Below are positions 9,723 through 22,241 of a stretch of DNA of 64,000 nucleotides, one piece after another. Location: positions 40,983 to 104,982 of the forward strand of contig QNGE01000936.1 of assembly GCA_008508345.1 (NCBI GenBank), in the 5' to 3' direction. Each line of letters starts with the position of its first letter. Position 1 is the first letter of the stretch. Origin of the DNA: Paragonimus westermani (lineage: Eukaryota > Platyhelminthes > Trematoda > Plagiorchiida > Troglotrematidae). The translations under genes and the position numbers were made by a program. Under the pieces are notes generated by a model. The model searched no databases and had not been told where the DNA came from. It saw nothing but the letters and a program-made list of their open reading frames with translations.

Positions 9723-11075
9723 GGAAAATTTGACTTCTTCATTTGCTGGGTGCGGGGTTTGGAAGACGGCAATGGGCGCGGTGTTATGGGGCTACTGGAA
9801 GAAATATTGATAGAAGTGGGCCATATTGGTACTGTTTGAGTTGCAGGAGACAGCCCTAACAAGCTGCTTCCGTTCCCAGTTCTTGAAAGGAAGAGCTTTC
9901 TGCTAGGCAGTTTGGTGGGTCTCGGGGCGAGCACCTCTGAAGACGGCTTTCGCGGCGGTCGTTGCAACCACCATGCAGACGATGCCTCCGCCTTCCAAAA
10001 CAGGCACAGGGGTCTGAAGTGATACTACTAGAGCATAAACTACGACTTCAGTCCCAAGTTGTAGCTTCTGGTCTGCCATGATTTGTGACTTAGTCTTAGT
10101 CCGCTGTTCGCGTCTCGCTCTCTTTTGCCTGGAGCGGTCGAAAGATACGCCTATCAGATGGGCGTTGGCGGACTTCGAAGCCTCTGTTTTTCCCACCACT
10201 ACCTCGGGGATGAGCATGGCTGGTAAAGTTACCAAAGGGCCAAGTGACATTTTGGTTGTCTCAGCCGGCAGCCTACTCGCAAGTACCAGGTTTGTGCCGT
10301 CCGGGGAGAAGGAAGCCTCTAGGACTGTTTTAGCTAGCTCGGTTGGAGAAGAGGTTATAGGGAATCAGCCCCATAAAACAACTTTCTTTACCCTGAGTGC
10401 GTTTTCCTACATTTTTACTGCCGCCTCCTCTATGTGTGCAGTTGATAGGGCAACTGCTTTCTTGGTGATTGCAACACCAGGAAGAGCAAGCGCTATATAC
10501 TCATTCAGAGAATTCAGTTCCAGTTTTATTTCCGACAGAGTCCGTTCGTACTCCTCTATCTTATTCTCAATGGAAGAAATGGAAAGAGATACAGAGCTGA
10601 TAAGAGCCTCGCATTTACAGTCGCAGGTTTTCTGCGTCACTCCACTTGACGTGGCGCGTGTTACACCAGTCAGCTGCGGAGCGGTGCTTCGGCTCTCGTT
10701 GAACCTGGAACTTATACAGGTGTAAACGAGAGACGAAGGAGTTAGCTGTTTGTACTGCTGTTCGTTAAGACCAGTGCACTTGAAGTGATACCACTTCTGA
10801 CACTGGTGGCACTGCATGTCGTTTTGTACGGACATTTTACATCCATACCGGCCGCAAGCGCTTGTTGCTACAGACCGTGTCTGCTGGGTTCCAGCACTGC
10901 TAGATCTGACACGGGTCACTGTCGACAAGGATGAGCAATATGCAAGGAGGCTAAAAAATAGTACGGGTACTATCAAACACGAATAATTCAATACCCACTG
11001 GGTTATGCTATTCGACAAAGAATAGCAATGATCGTTCACATTTTTTGATGCACTGGGCACCAAGATAGCAAACAT
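9440..11075 (-). pseudogene. CR1-A ORF1 with PHD-like finger and coiled coil
   Basis: 10407-11075 (222 residues) contains a Cys/His cluster CGRYGCKMS...MQCHQCQKWYHFKCTGL...YTC, the PHD-like zinc finger seen in many CR1 ORF1 proteins, and a helical stretch (SISSIENKIEEYERTLSEIK) likely to form a coiled coil. Frames 9903-10250 and 9440-9967 continue the protein as a basic and then Pro/Ser/Thr-rich region leading to the endonuclease. ORF1 proteins bind element RNA. A hydrophobic stretch near residues 35-50 is probably noise from a wrong N-terminal extension; I trust the protein from about residue 60 onward. Confidence 0.7.
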
Positions 11076-11221
11076 TGAATGGACAATGACAGTGAAGAAA
11101 TTTATACCAAATTTCTAGTTACCCGCGCTTGTTACATTCATTGAAAACATTGAAAACAGAAAGTTACATCAGAGGTTGCATTCAGTACTGAAAACAGAGC
11201 AAAAAAACTTATCCGTAAATG

Positions 11222-12801
11222 TCGTAGAAAGGTGAGAATCTGATAACACTTCAGGACCGTACTTAGAAGGGCAAGTGGCAACCTCTAATGGTGAGTTATT
11301 CCAGCTGTTGATCACCCCTTAAGAAAAAGCTCGTTCAGGGGTGGGCCGCCGTCGAAACTTGTAGAGATTTTTGTCATGGCCGCTTCGACGGTTATTAGTT
11401 ACCCAGGTAAAGAATTACTGCACGAAATTCATGCTAAAGAGAAAGTATACGACGTCTGACACACTGCAAAGTCTTCGAAAGTCAAGCGGGCAAAGATTAA
11501 GAATTTCAAGACGAGACTCGTAAGAAAAATGCCGCAAGCCACTAAACATTTTGGTGGCTACTCGCTGGACACGTTCAATGGCGAGTATGCCCCTCTTCGA
11601 ATCGGTGTGTGCCAGTCGATTGGCATACTCAGGTAATAATCTTATATAGGCCACGTAAAGCGATTAGAAGGCATGCTTGTCTATGCGGCGAAGGACTTTC
11701 TAACATCCCAGGAGTGCTATATCCCTCCCCGGCGGCCATCTACTGGTAATAAGAGAAAGATGGACCAAACGATAGTCAAACCCCTGCGCCTATTTCCGTG
11801 ATAATCGTTACACTGTGTGCAATGTGTACGGCGAACGTATTCCCGAAGTCTCCTTCAGATGACATTTGTTCACACTTGCTGTCGTTTAGAAGGAAACTAG
11901 TCATCCGACTAACAATCAAGACGGCCAAGGTCAATCTGTAATTCATTGGACCACAGACCTTCCAGATTTTTGAATCGTCAGTGTGAAGGAGAGTGCTGCT
12001 AGGAGTGAGGACTAGAAGAACATTTGTGTCTACCAGGAACAGTGGGCGACCGAGTACTGATCCTTGAGGTTCTCCAGTAAGAGTAAGGAAGGTCCGGTCC
12101 CTTTTATAACCTCAAATTTCTGTTCCGACAAAGGATGTAATCCAGTGCAGAACCTATCCTTAGATGAAATAAGCCTCTTGTTTGTGTACCGAAGGACCAT
12201 GTGAAAGACACCCGAGAGCTTTGGCAAGTCGGATAATGGGTCAGAAATATAGCCAGTTAACCCCTGGAATGCTAATAATCAAGATTAACATGTTGGCTAT
12301 GCATGACAGGTCTGGGAAAAAGGTTACGCTGAGTACAGCAAAAAGTTCATTTGGGAAGTAATGCTTGAGGAGGGCGGGTTTTAACAGACGCTCCATTATC
12401 CCACATTGGATGCTCGTGAGGGCGACCGGCTGAAAACTAGCAAAAGATCGTCGATCGTTCAACTTAAACTCGACTGCAGCAGTAACCCCTGTCCATGCCT
12501 CCGCGAATTGTATGAAAAGTAGGCAGAGGCAATTAGGTTTGAAGTGTAAATGCAGGGACCGTATAGACACAGACACCTTACAAATATCATCTATGAAGGA
12601 AGCATCGATGGCACCCATCGTGCGCTGATGAACAGAATGAATTATTTGCCATCGAAAATAAACGTTTACGGATATGTCGAAAATGTATTCAGGAAATACT
12701 GATGACAGTCTACAAGATAAAGCTCTCTGGAGGAGAACAGTGGACTTATGGGGACAGCTCCCCACTACTTTCTTTCGAAAGCTACCACGCCAGATCCCCA
12801 C
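11222..12801 (-). pseudogene. Older CR1-A-like RT fragment
   Basis: Minus-strand fragments parallel the RT at 7432-8372. 12241-12801 has RSFASFQPVALTSIQCGIMERLLK, matching SPASYRPISLTSIPCKIVKRLLK. The segment at about 11960-12000 has a YTDDSKIW-like box where family members have YADDLKMW. 11415-11654 has EYANRLAHTDSKRG and [11 protein letters not shown], the C-terminal region. Many stops and indels separate them, so this is a markedly older copy. Confidence 0.65.
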
Positions 12802-13719
12802 TGGATGCGTCAGTCCCCTCCAACTTACCCAAATTTACTTCCTCTCACAGACTATGCGCTAACCTCAGTTCGTCTTTTTACAAGTTCGCCTAGGGCAGCT
12901 ATCGACGAAATTCCCGAGATTAAATCGTTTCACACTTAAATGCCGAACACTCCAGTCGGTCGTTTCTTGAAAGAACAGCAGAAAGGCCTTCTTTCGGCAG
13001 AGAGTAAGACCAAACGAATCCAGATTTAATGATAGCCTGATTGGGCTTCTATCTTTTCAGTCTTAGCATATTTTCGATATTTATTCCGTTAAGGTGCAAT
13101 ATCCCTGATTTTCAGGACGATTCGACATCAAGAAAATCAAGGGGACAAACGGACGCTACAGTAATAAAAAGGCCAGCTGCTAATCGGTCAGCTACATCAC
13201 AGGCTGTTGCAGCTCCTAGGAGCCACTTGTAAAATGCCCCTCTTTTGAGCTTGTAATCCAAAGGATCCGCTGATGTCCGTTCAGCAATCCAAACACTCAA
13301 AGTTTGCATCCACATCCAGCATTTTACTCCGGTCAGCTCAATTATTCCCGGCTTGATCGATTATTTGGTCACACACCAATGCAACCGTTCAGAAGTACAG
13401 AGAAACGAATCGCCCCCATGGAATTCCAGCGAAATTTATGGCCACGAGTCTACGGAACTTAGGTTCCCGAGTAACGTACCATGCGCCCTATGGGTTTACT
13501 TCTCCGAAAATTGCAATGCCTGTGGAATCTGCGAGGGATGCGTTGCCAAGACATTCCCAGCAGGAGTCTAGTGTTGCTCAATCACCAAAGAATACAACGC
13601 TCCTTCCATCTCTTAGTGACAAGTGATTTCAAAACACTAAATAGAACATGTCACCAAATTAGTAGTTTCACCGCGAATAGGAATTGTTGACCTCATTGTC
13701 GATACTGGAACGGTAAAAG

Positions 13720-14030
13720 ACGTGGACGTGACATGGCGCCGATATGTAGCACATTCGATCTGGCCAGATTCATTCAGATTTCCATCGCTAATGAGAAGCG
13801 ACTAATTTGGGATGGGATATCACCGATAAGAGATGTCTGGTGGACAGAGTGATAACCAAACCGCCTCTCAGACACATTGAGCATTCATCACTCGCTTCCC
13901 AGCTTATCTGCCCCCGGTTGGGACAAGATCAGAAATGTCCATGCTTTAAAACATCAATCAACTGCCTGGGAAGCAGACTCGATTCACTCTTTCCTGAATG
14001 CGTTTCTTTGAGCTAGAACTGCGTGCGCTT
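13720..14030 (+). pseudogene. CR1-A-like endonuclease C-terminus, plus strand
   Basis: On the plus strand 13835-13925 encodes CLVDRVITKPPLRHIEHSS, closely matching the minus-strand CR1-A segment upstream of 8845 that reads HLVDRVIINPPLGQSDHF (end of the endonuclease with the SDH motif, here IEH). The preceding stretch from about 13720 has weaker matching. This fragment is opposite in orientation to the flanking CR1-A debris, so the 11-15.5 kb block is composite. Confidence 0.5.
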
Positions 14031-14309
14031 AAAAATACAACTCAGAATGCAACTTGACAGTGTATAATGAGAGAATTATGTATTGTCAATTGTTGCCCAC
14101 CCATTCCGCGCACAATTTATTGCCTCCTCTTCCCAGCTTCTTGATTTTCAGCTTTGAAATAATGGTGCTTTGCGCTGAATGTATCAAACACATGGCTGAC
14201 AGATGTCCTTTCAAGAAGGATTTATATAATTGTTTTTGGCTGCGTTGAAATCACCCGTGGCGAGAAGACGGAATAAACGTTGTGCAGACGGGAACGATCT
14301 ACCTTGAAA

Positions 14310-14400
14310 NTCAAACCTCATCAATCTCAAAATGACGCAACAAACCTTGACAGACTCAACAACACCAGTAAGTGCTGTGTCACAATCGAAAGTCCGGAGT
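14310..14400. repeat. Short dispersed repeat, also at about 61570-61650
   Basis: The segment around 14325-14375 and that around 61590-61645 share CAATCTCAAAAT-ACGCAACA-ACCTT with a few changes over about 55 bp in the same orientation. A single unresolved base (N) at 14310 marks the left end of the first copy. The family is unknown. Confidence 0.45.
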
Positions 14401-14943
14401 TTGGGCCTGATTGCGTCTCATTTTTCTGGAGAGACAAATTCCTCTCTGGCATTTACCATTGGTAACTTCCGACTTAGGAAAGCATCGCAACCACCATACT
14501 TCCGCAGGAGGATTCTGTTCAGCAAAGTGAGTGAACGAGTACATGTTCACCCTCATTAATATTTGCGGGAAGCAGAGAGAATATGAGGGATAGTGTCGTG
14601 GATCATTTACCTGATTTTAAGTGGTTTGTTTGAAAGGTGCAAACACTTAGTGCACGCACACAATGGCTAATTCTTCGTTTGGGTAGCTGCCTCTGGCGTG
14701 GGTGTGGGGACGCGGGTTTACCGTTTCGGGAACACTTGTACCTCATTGGACGTGGGGAGTGGGACTCCTGCGTTAGGTTGAAGCTTGAAGTAAACCATGA
14801 TGCATGCCATTACACCAATACGCTGAGATCGCCTCTGCTGTTCTAGGAATAAGCGATCTAGTGCGACGTTTCAAATTAACATGAGTTTTCTTCATTTCAT
14901 ACATTTCCTTCGACAGTTCCTCGTGCTACTTCCACGAATAACA

Positions 14944-15480
14944 TCAAAAGAAGTCCCAGCGATTTCTCAGTAACTTCGGAATAAAGTCTGCTGGCAGAAA
15001 CCAAGCTTTTAAAAGAAAAAGGCCGGGTAATACCGCTTTGGCCCACTCACTCGGAGAGAACGTGGTTGGAAACCGTCCCCGCAACTCAAGCCTCCTCACG
15101 CGGAATGCTCTTCCCACAGTTGTGGTGACATTTTTATAATGTGCAGTGAATAAAGCCATTGCCTTACGAGCAGTCGTAACATCCAGCAGTGCAAGCGCAC
15201 TACACTCATTCAATGAGCTTACATTTGACCACATGTCGAATAGAATGTTCGGTGAGTCGACGAGAACTAAGTCTACCGTAGCCATGTACATTTCATTAAA
15301 ATTCACAGACGCTTCATTGCTACACACAAACGCCTCTTGTTTCTGTTCACTGGGTGTGGCGAGCAGTGGGACGAGTAAGGACCAAGACGGTGCGCAACTT
15401 TTGCAAAAGCGACGACAAACAAACGGTCCCTCTGAGGAAGTGGGTAAGGCGTGCTCGTTCTTCACAAGGTCATTACACAT
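14944..15480 (-). pseudogene. CR1-A-like ORF1 fragment
   Basis: The segment SSLNECSALALLDVTTARKAMALFTAHYKN (given here only as a landmark: SLNEC..ALALLDV...RKAMALFTAH) parallels CR1-A ORF1 SLNEY..ALALPGV...KKAVALSTAH. Matching covers roughly 65 residues at 15110-15330. The downstream part in the same frame is not similar. It is an old and isolated ORF1 piece. Confidence 0.4.
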
Positions 15481-15499
15481 AAAGTTGTATCAGCGAATG

Positions 15500-18400
15500 C
15501 GCGTCTGGCACACGCAGTTCTGAACAGACATGCAGCCGTCGAATCAGCAAAAATACACAATACCTCCAATCCCTCAGTGCTGCTGAATCTCTTGCTTTTC
15601 ACAGTTTTATAACTCGTGGAAATAAACGGTAAAGATTGACGTTACAAAAAATGATCTGTAACGGGGACAAAATGAGAGACGAGGGAATAGTGGAAACGAA
15701 AAAATATCTAATCAGATAATAATCCATGAGAAAAATACTTTTGGCAGCAGCGAATTTTGTATGAACTTTGGTATTATTGCCACCAAAGGGCGACTGTAAA
15801 AGGACTACGATGACAGCACGAAAATTTCGATTGAACTTTGAGTTACCCACGCATTGAGTTATCCACACACATTGGGGATTTACTAAGAAGTGCCGCCGTT
15901 TCTCTATGAAATACGCTCGCTATTTAGTCGGCGTAAATCACGAGGATGGTTCACGGCAGTGTTGGGAATATATACATTTGAGAATTTGCAACTATTTGCA
16001 AGCCAGTGCATGTTTCCATGTCAGGCTCATATGTGGGACCAAAGAGAAATATACTGAGAATGGTTTGTCATTATAACTCATCTTCGCGAACAATGTTACG
16101 TAAATATTCAATGGGGCGTTTCTCACTCATATGAGATTAATGACCGCACAGTCTTTACTTTCTTCAGCTAAAGTGCAATGCAGTTCTTGCTCGTTATTGT
16201 CATAACCGAATTTTAGCTCTTGTGCGTTATCTCTATACGCTATCGTTTTATCAATTTAATGGGATATATCAGGCGGTCCACAATGTGAACAAAATATGGG
16301 TTTGAATTACCGAATACACACTATTTCCATCTGGGTTTGGAATTGCTAGTAGATCGTTCCAACATGCACTGTCGCGTTCGTCACGCTATAGAAAACATTC
16401 GTGCTAACATTCCTTTTGCTGGGTTGAAGTCTGCTGACTGTCATGCACCCAAGTTTACAGCAGGCACTTGTGAACGTTTCTTTCATGCAACCTCAGACCT
16501 CAGGTAATCTTGTGCAAAGGCAAGTCTTTTATTAAACACCTGATGTTAACGATGCTGAACCAATGCTGTAAGGCAGCTTTTTCTAACGAGTTTGAGGTCG
16601 GGTTGTTTAAAGCAACGCTTCTGGGGTTGAGTTCAACTAACTCTAACAAGCTATGAGATAACAAATGCCTTAAGTACTGTCGAACGGAAGAACCCTAAGG
16701 AAAACTACCCGGAAGCGGCTGATACAAAACGTGTGGCCGACTGACTACACACAGTTCGTCCTATAGGGAATCTCGTCGTAATTTTGACACGGTTGATTTT
16801 TGGCGGCATAATGCTGACAAGGTCGGTATAGTATACTATATGGTCCGTCTTATGAATACTTGAGTCCGTTATCTCCTGTCCTTTAATTACTGGCGTCTGT
16901 GATGGGAACACTGAACGGGAAGACGTGAACATTTTACCCTTTTTGGATTCATCAGCAAGCCGCGGGATATTTGATCGGAAATTATACCGTTTGCAAGGGT
17001 CACACCGAACACTAGTCTGAAGGCTACCGCCTGTGATACGCCAGCTCGTAGCCTGTCAAACGATTACGAAGTCACGGGACTTATCATGGCTGTGGTAAAC
17101 ATATCCAAAAAGGACTTTACTTCAACTCCCAACTTACGTTCGCCTCAACTACTGCTCACGCAAGAGCAATCACCTCTCATTATGCACCATGTCCAGCAAT
17201 CCTCTTTCATTCTCCCCAGTCCTCATTGACGCAGTACTTTGTTTTCCAAAAAACTACACATCCTATGCGTGCTTGGGTGACCAACTACGGGACTTTAGGA
17301 TTCTCACTACTGAACAACCTCACCGGTTCCCAAGCAGTCAACCGCATTGCTAACAGAATGCTATGGTGTTGAACGATCTGGGTCCGTGAATTTTTGCGAA
17401 TGACGTTGGGTATTCGGCTTCGGTTAAGGGAATGCAAGTGATCGTGAATAGTTTCATCTGGGCCCCGTGGATTTTAGAGGCATTTCGGGCGATTCATAGC
17501 ATGAGAACTTTCTGAACGTTTCTCTAACTATTAGTATTATTTGCCACCTTCCTTCCCACCTTAGCTATCATGCAATTTTTAGCTGGTCGGTCTTCGTTCT
17601 TCTGTACTATTTCCCCCCTATACGTTCAAGGTAGGTATATGTGAACTGTTTATTCCTCGCTTCATTTTTCTGACAGTGTTTTGAAACGCAGTGCCGTGGA
17701 ACCATTCTCAGCACTCCCATTTGAATCCTTCATGTGCACTGTAAAATCTCCGGCCCACGGTCCGACCAGACTTGTTAACCACGCTTAGGTGCAGTGGCTC
17801 GAATGGTTGTACCAGACCCCTGTAAGCGGTGGTCCTGATTTGCTTTCAGATATCGATATGCCAGTAACAATTCCAAAACTTCGTTAACTTTTTTCGAGAG
17901 ATTGGGTTTTGTTTACTAACGTTCACTTCAGGAATGTCCTCCGCGCAATATTTTCTCGCACTGTTGGTAATATACCTCGTTCTGGTAACTAGGATTGTAC
18001 AGCTGAGTATGTTGACTTTTTCGGACTTGCTGGTGTTCTGTCGACTCACAGTCCGCAGCCGAAAAATTTGCACGTTCACACTGATTACAACCAGCGAAGG
18101 AACCCTCATGCCACGTGCATCATGAATAATGGCGATGTTTTTGCCTTTCATGACGGACATATGTCCATTTTACTTTCTCGCAAGTGACCGACTACCGTAC
18201 ATTTCTTCAGCACGGTTAAAGATTTCTGTTAATATATAAAACGTTCTCATTCTAGATAAGCGTCTTCTCAACGATTAACAGTCAAGACCACGTATCTTGT
18301 GCTTACACATCGCGGAAAAAGGATGGGATTGCAAACTGGCTAAACATATCTGATCAGCCACTCCGGAAATTTGTCAACTTGAACTGGCATCGCCACGTGA

Positions 18401-21400
18401 ATATTCCCATTTTCGCGTAACCGTTGTTTGTCGAGTAAGCGTTACGCCAAGAAGAGAGTGAAACCGTCACACCTGGGCTTTATTACTTCTGAGATTATCC
18501 CAGCGCGCTGGGTACTTTCTGTGTTTGTATCGGGTCCACATCCAGTAAACCATCGAAATGAATGTTATTACTGTCGTCTTTTGAGTTTTCCGTGGTTTAT
18601 TTATGCAACCGCAACAAAGAACAACTTCGCTGTGCAACGTTTTTCGTGCGCACGATGAAGCCAATTCCATTCGACCTACTTAGCATGTGATGGTTCGCGC
18701 AACCCGAGACCGTCGACCGAGAAACCTTCCCGCCAGCATCCCCGAACTTCTCACGCTCATGATTCCCATTTTTCCCTTACTTGTAGCAGTTGGTCCTTCC
18801 TATAGTTTTACTGTGCGAACAAATGTCCTTAGTGCACATCCCGTTCCGCTGTTTCTAGTTAAGACATCTTTACGGATAGACTACCTTCACATTATCATGC
18901 CTCCTTGATTGGCCTCCACATCCCGTCTTCGTTTCTGGTCGCCAATCCCTACGGTTTGTTCCCCATTGTCCGTCTGCAGCTCACCTATCATTAGCACGAT
19001 TGCCCCCGTTCCAACGAAGTTTCTGGAGGCACCCTTAAAGCGCAAAAAACACTGTTCACATCGAGTTATTCCGCTTAAGCGTTGGTGTTGGTGGAACAGT
19101 GTCCAGACAGCGGCGGCGCGAATGTACAAAGAACGCGACAAGTGTGCTCATCTGTGCCCATTCAAGGTGCTGTGCGGCCAACAGACCTAGGGTGCAACTC
19201 AAAGGGACGGCCATGATAAAATCTGCAGTGGGTTCGTTCCATACCATCGTCACTTCCCTATATGGATCGATTGCATCGGCCAAGGGGTCTTTCTGGAATG
19301 CAGCCTGTTCGTTCCTGGATAGGAGTAACCGTAGGCACCGAGTTGGCGCCACACGCGACTTAAGCAAGTGGAAAGGACATGGCAGCGTTGAAAACCTGCG
19401 GTTCGTAAAGTACTTCCGAAGGTGGATGTTGCGTTCACGAATGTCTTCAGACAACACAAGAGTTATGGTGCCAAAGTCACTGTACGCAAAACCCAAGCGG
19501 GATGATGTGGTCATCTGGATGAACATATGGTTCTATAGTGCACATGATGAAGGAGGAATGTGGAGTGTAATAGAAGAAAACAAGCAGGTAAAATACCACA
19601 CTCGTTGAAGGTCCGCATACCATAAGCCACAATGGATCATTATATCATGTACCACGAAAATGTGCTCCGAGGCAAAAAGAGTGACCAGAGTTGAGCAGTG
19701 ACAAAACACATTATCTTGCTAGTTTTCTCGGATGGGCCCCGAGTGCTCTTGAACGGAAGGTTGACTTTAAACTCATTATAGTTACGTATGTGATAAGTCA
19801 TATTGAACTGTGCCTCTAAGTACCATGTTGTTACCGTGTGATGCAAAAAGAATAGGTAGAATCGATGGCTCATACAGAAGATCATCCGGGTTTGGCCGTC
19901 AAAAAGTGGTTTGTATTTTCCTTGCTGTTTTAACTTCACATTCGCTTGCCTATTCTCTTCATACTATAAATATATATTCCTTTTTGTATGCCATTCACAA
20001 AATCATGTGTCTTGTTTTTTCCCAAGGAAATGAAGCTCCAGTGGGTCTATGATGTCCCTAGCAGTTATTAATTCAGTAGACATTTTTTAGTACTACAATT
20101 TCCCTCATGCTTTCTGTGGCTTCTGTTCGTATGCTGAGTTCAGTCCACTGTTAGTTCTATAGTCTGAGTGAGATATCACTCTTTACATGAAGTACTTTAT
20201 AGGAGAATACGTAAAACTTGTTCTGTGATGGGGCACTGACATATGGCTATTTGGCTGTGCATCGAATTATTGTACGGTGGCGCAGGGCTGTTTTTTTCCA
20301 CTGCACATTTGGTTATTGTAGGGCGGCTTACGGCTGATTTGTCGTGTTTACAACGAAGGGATTGAACCTATGAACAGTGCTTGAACTATTCATCTACAGT
20401 AGTTTAGGGCTGTGCGTTTCAAAGTAATAATTCACCCCACTTTTACCACCCAGCTGAACGGCGGAAACTGCACGAGGTTCTTGTGCTATTTGTACCTATC
20501 CGTGTCAGCAGAATTTTTGGGTTACAGCAAACCACGGAAGAAAATCATACTTGGCCCCCTAAGCAGCCGACCCCAAACCAATTAAGGTATCCTCTGAGAA
20601 ACGGTCGTTATTGACACTTTGCTGAAGTACGATAAAATGTTGAAAAACTGAGAGAAAACGAATAACAATCCTCAGTGTTGAGCCTACCAAATATACAATG
20701 TGAGACCAAAACGCAGGCGTGCGTACCTAAACGCAACACAGCATGTATCGGTGGGCAAAAGAAGTGTGGGCAAATCCAAGAGCTGAGATCGCCATAGGTT
20801 CACGTATAAGTACTTACAATTTGTGAATGATTTTATTTCATCCTTTACCTCTCAGGCCCCAGGCTTGAAAACGGTGTTCTGCACAAAGCCTGAAAAATGT
20901 TTTAAATAACAACCAACATCATCGGGTCTCAAGATGAGACGGCCCTCGTGAATCGGAATAGCGGACGTCTTGTATTCCTTGGCGCAGGAGAGCAAACCGC
21001 CGCGAGTTTAACTCCACTTTATTTAAACCGCAGGGTCTGCAACTTTAATTGTCTGAGTTGGTATTTTCAGCTGCTGGCAGTGTGGAGATATCTTCGACAG
21101 TCCTGTTACATTCTGTGATGAGATGCGGACATCTCTCCATGTTGGAGGTAAACATCACTCCCTTGACTGTTCGGAGCGTTCCGCCAAATTAGATTGGGTG
21201 TCATCCAGATTTGAATACTTGACGACTTCCAGCCATCAACTAACGTGTAGCATGAAGATAATAAAGGAATCGCTATAACTCGTGTAAACCAGAAAGAAAT
21301 AGAGGTTCCGGAACTCATTTCTATAGAAGACCTCTGAAAGCGGGGCACTCCTGAATGTGGTTCTCAAGCAGCAATTCTGGACACCGTTGCAAAATAAATC

Positions 21401-21611
21401 CGGAACCCATCCCATGATCACCAGTGCTACTCGATAATGGAGGTTTCGTTGGCGGCGATTTAACGTGGCAGAAGCTGTGCTGAAATCCAGCTAATATATG
21501 TTCCACTGTTTCTGCTCTATCCGGGCGTCTAGTTATGTTGGGTAGAAAATGGACGTTCGGGAGCAGAGACATTTCCCTATAGGAACGTTGCTGGTTATCA
21601 TCCTGTAGCTC
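15500..21611. other. No gene recognised
   Basis: About 6 kb without a recognisable gene or repeat. The longest frames are at 18.9-19.6 kb on both strands (169 codons plus, 156 codons minus, overlapping); neither shows a domain I can support. Composition is near that of the window as a whole. Confidence 0.4.
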
Positions 21612-22123
21612 GGTTTCGTTTCGTGCTCAGCAACTTTTCTGAAGGAGGGTTCGCACAACTTCAACAGAATCCGGGCGAGATAAACCGGCTGATGGTAAGT
21701 AATAATAATGTATATTTCTCACCACATATGTGAAAGGCATGCTGAGCTATGGGCGTTCACCGCAGACATTTACGAGCGATACAAAACGATCACTTAAACA
21801 GTAGCACAAACGTGAAATCTGCTACCAAAACAGACGTGATCAAGAAGAAAATGATAGTAGTTTATAAAACCTTGATACAAGCAAAAAGAAAACAAATAGT
21901 TCGCTCGCTTCATAGATCCAGTCAAAAAATGGGATGGGGCACTAATTTACTGATGAGTAGTTGGGGATTTGGTTTCATTTTCAAGTTGACCAACAGTCAC
22001 ATTTGATCGCAGCCTTCACGTTCAGATAAACTTTCCAGCCGACCTCTTTCGTAAAGAAGCTCACAAGTGAGAGTGGTTGAGCTTTCAGATTTGATAATTC
22101 GGTCGTGCCTAATGTGAGGTCAA

Positions 22124-22178
22124 TGGCGCAGTGGTCAACACGGTTGCTTCATGATTGGAATGGCCGGAGTTCAAATCC
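22124..22178 (+). promoter_or_regulatory. RNA polymerase III internal promoter (A and B boxes), copy A
   Basis: A box TGGCGCAGTGG at 22124-22134 fits TRGYNNARNNGG. B box AGTTCAAATCC at 22168-22178 fits the GGTTCGAATCC consensus with small changes. The spacing of 33 bp is that of tRNA genes. No cloverleaf acceptor or anticodon arm can be drawn, so it is a tRNA-derived promoter. Confidence 0.8.
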
Positions 22179-22196
22179 CGGTCGTGGCAAGGATAT

Positions 22197-22241
22197 GCAC
22201 TACTGACGAGCTCTAATGAGAGCGAAACTCGAGTCTAGTGC
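22197..22241 (+). ncRNA. Type I hammerhead ribozyme, minimal stem III, copy A
   Basis: All conserved elements are present in order. Stem I GCACTA (22197-22202) pairs with TAGTGC (22236-22241). Core CTGACGA is at 22203-22209. Stem II is GCTCT (22210-22214), loop AATG, AGAGC (22219-22223), five perfect pairs. Core GAAA is at 22224-22227. Stem III is two pairs (A-U, C-G) closed by the loop TCGA. The cleavage triplet is GUC (22233-22235), with cleavage expected after 22235. Such two-pair stem III hammerheads are known from Penelope-like elements and other retroelements, and often act better as dimers. The RNA would cut its own backbone, probably processing SINE transcripts. Confidence 0.9.

Larger units (their letters stand above)
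6632..11075 (-). mobile_element. CR1-like non-LTR retrotransposon (family CR1-A), near full length
   Basis: On the minus strand the order is ORF1 with a PHD-like zinc finger (10407-11075 and continuing to about 9440), APE-type endonuclease (8845-9722), reverse transcriptase (7432-8372) and RT C-terminal region (6632-7352). This is the architecture of the CR1 clade, which nicks DNA and reverse-transcribes its RNA at the nick. The element is about 4.4 kb. Frames are interrupted at several points, so it is inactive, but the RT core is well preserved. No poly(A) tail is seen, as is normal for CR1. Confidence 0.88.

Noticed and set aside
10078..10725. 215-residue plus-strand frame
   Set aside because: Antisense shadow of CR1-A ORF1, whose zinc finger and coiled coil on the minus strand are recognisable.
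18887..19526. MBT-like domain on the minus strand (HIIPLGFC, DAIDP)
   Set aside because: The two short similarities are in different frames, spacing is wrong and the rest of the domain is absent.
21950..21975. Second hammerhead core in the SINE tail (CTGATGAG)
   Set aside because: No GAAA box and no stem II or stem I partner follow within reach.
22124..22196. A functional tRNA gene
   Set aside because: A and B boxes are good, but no acceptor stem or anticodon arm can be drawn, and the unit is repeated and mobile.
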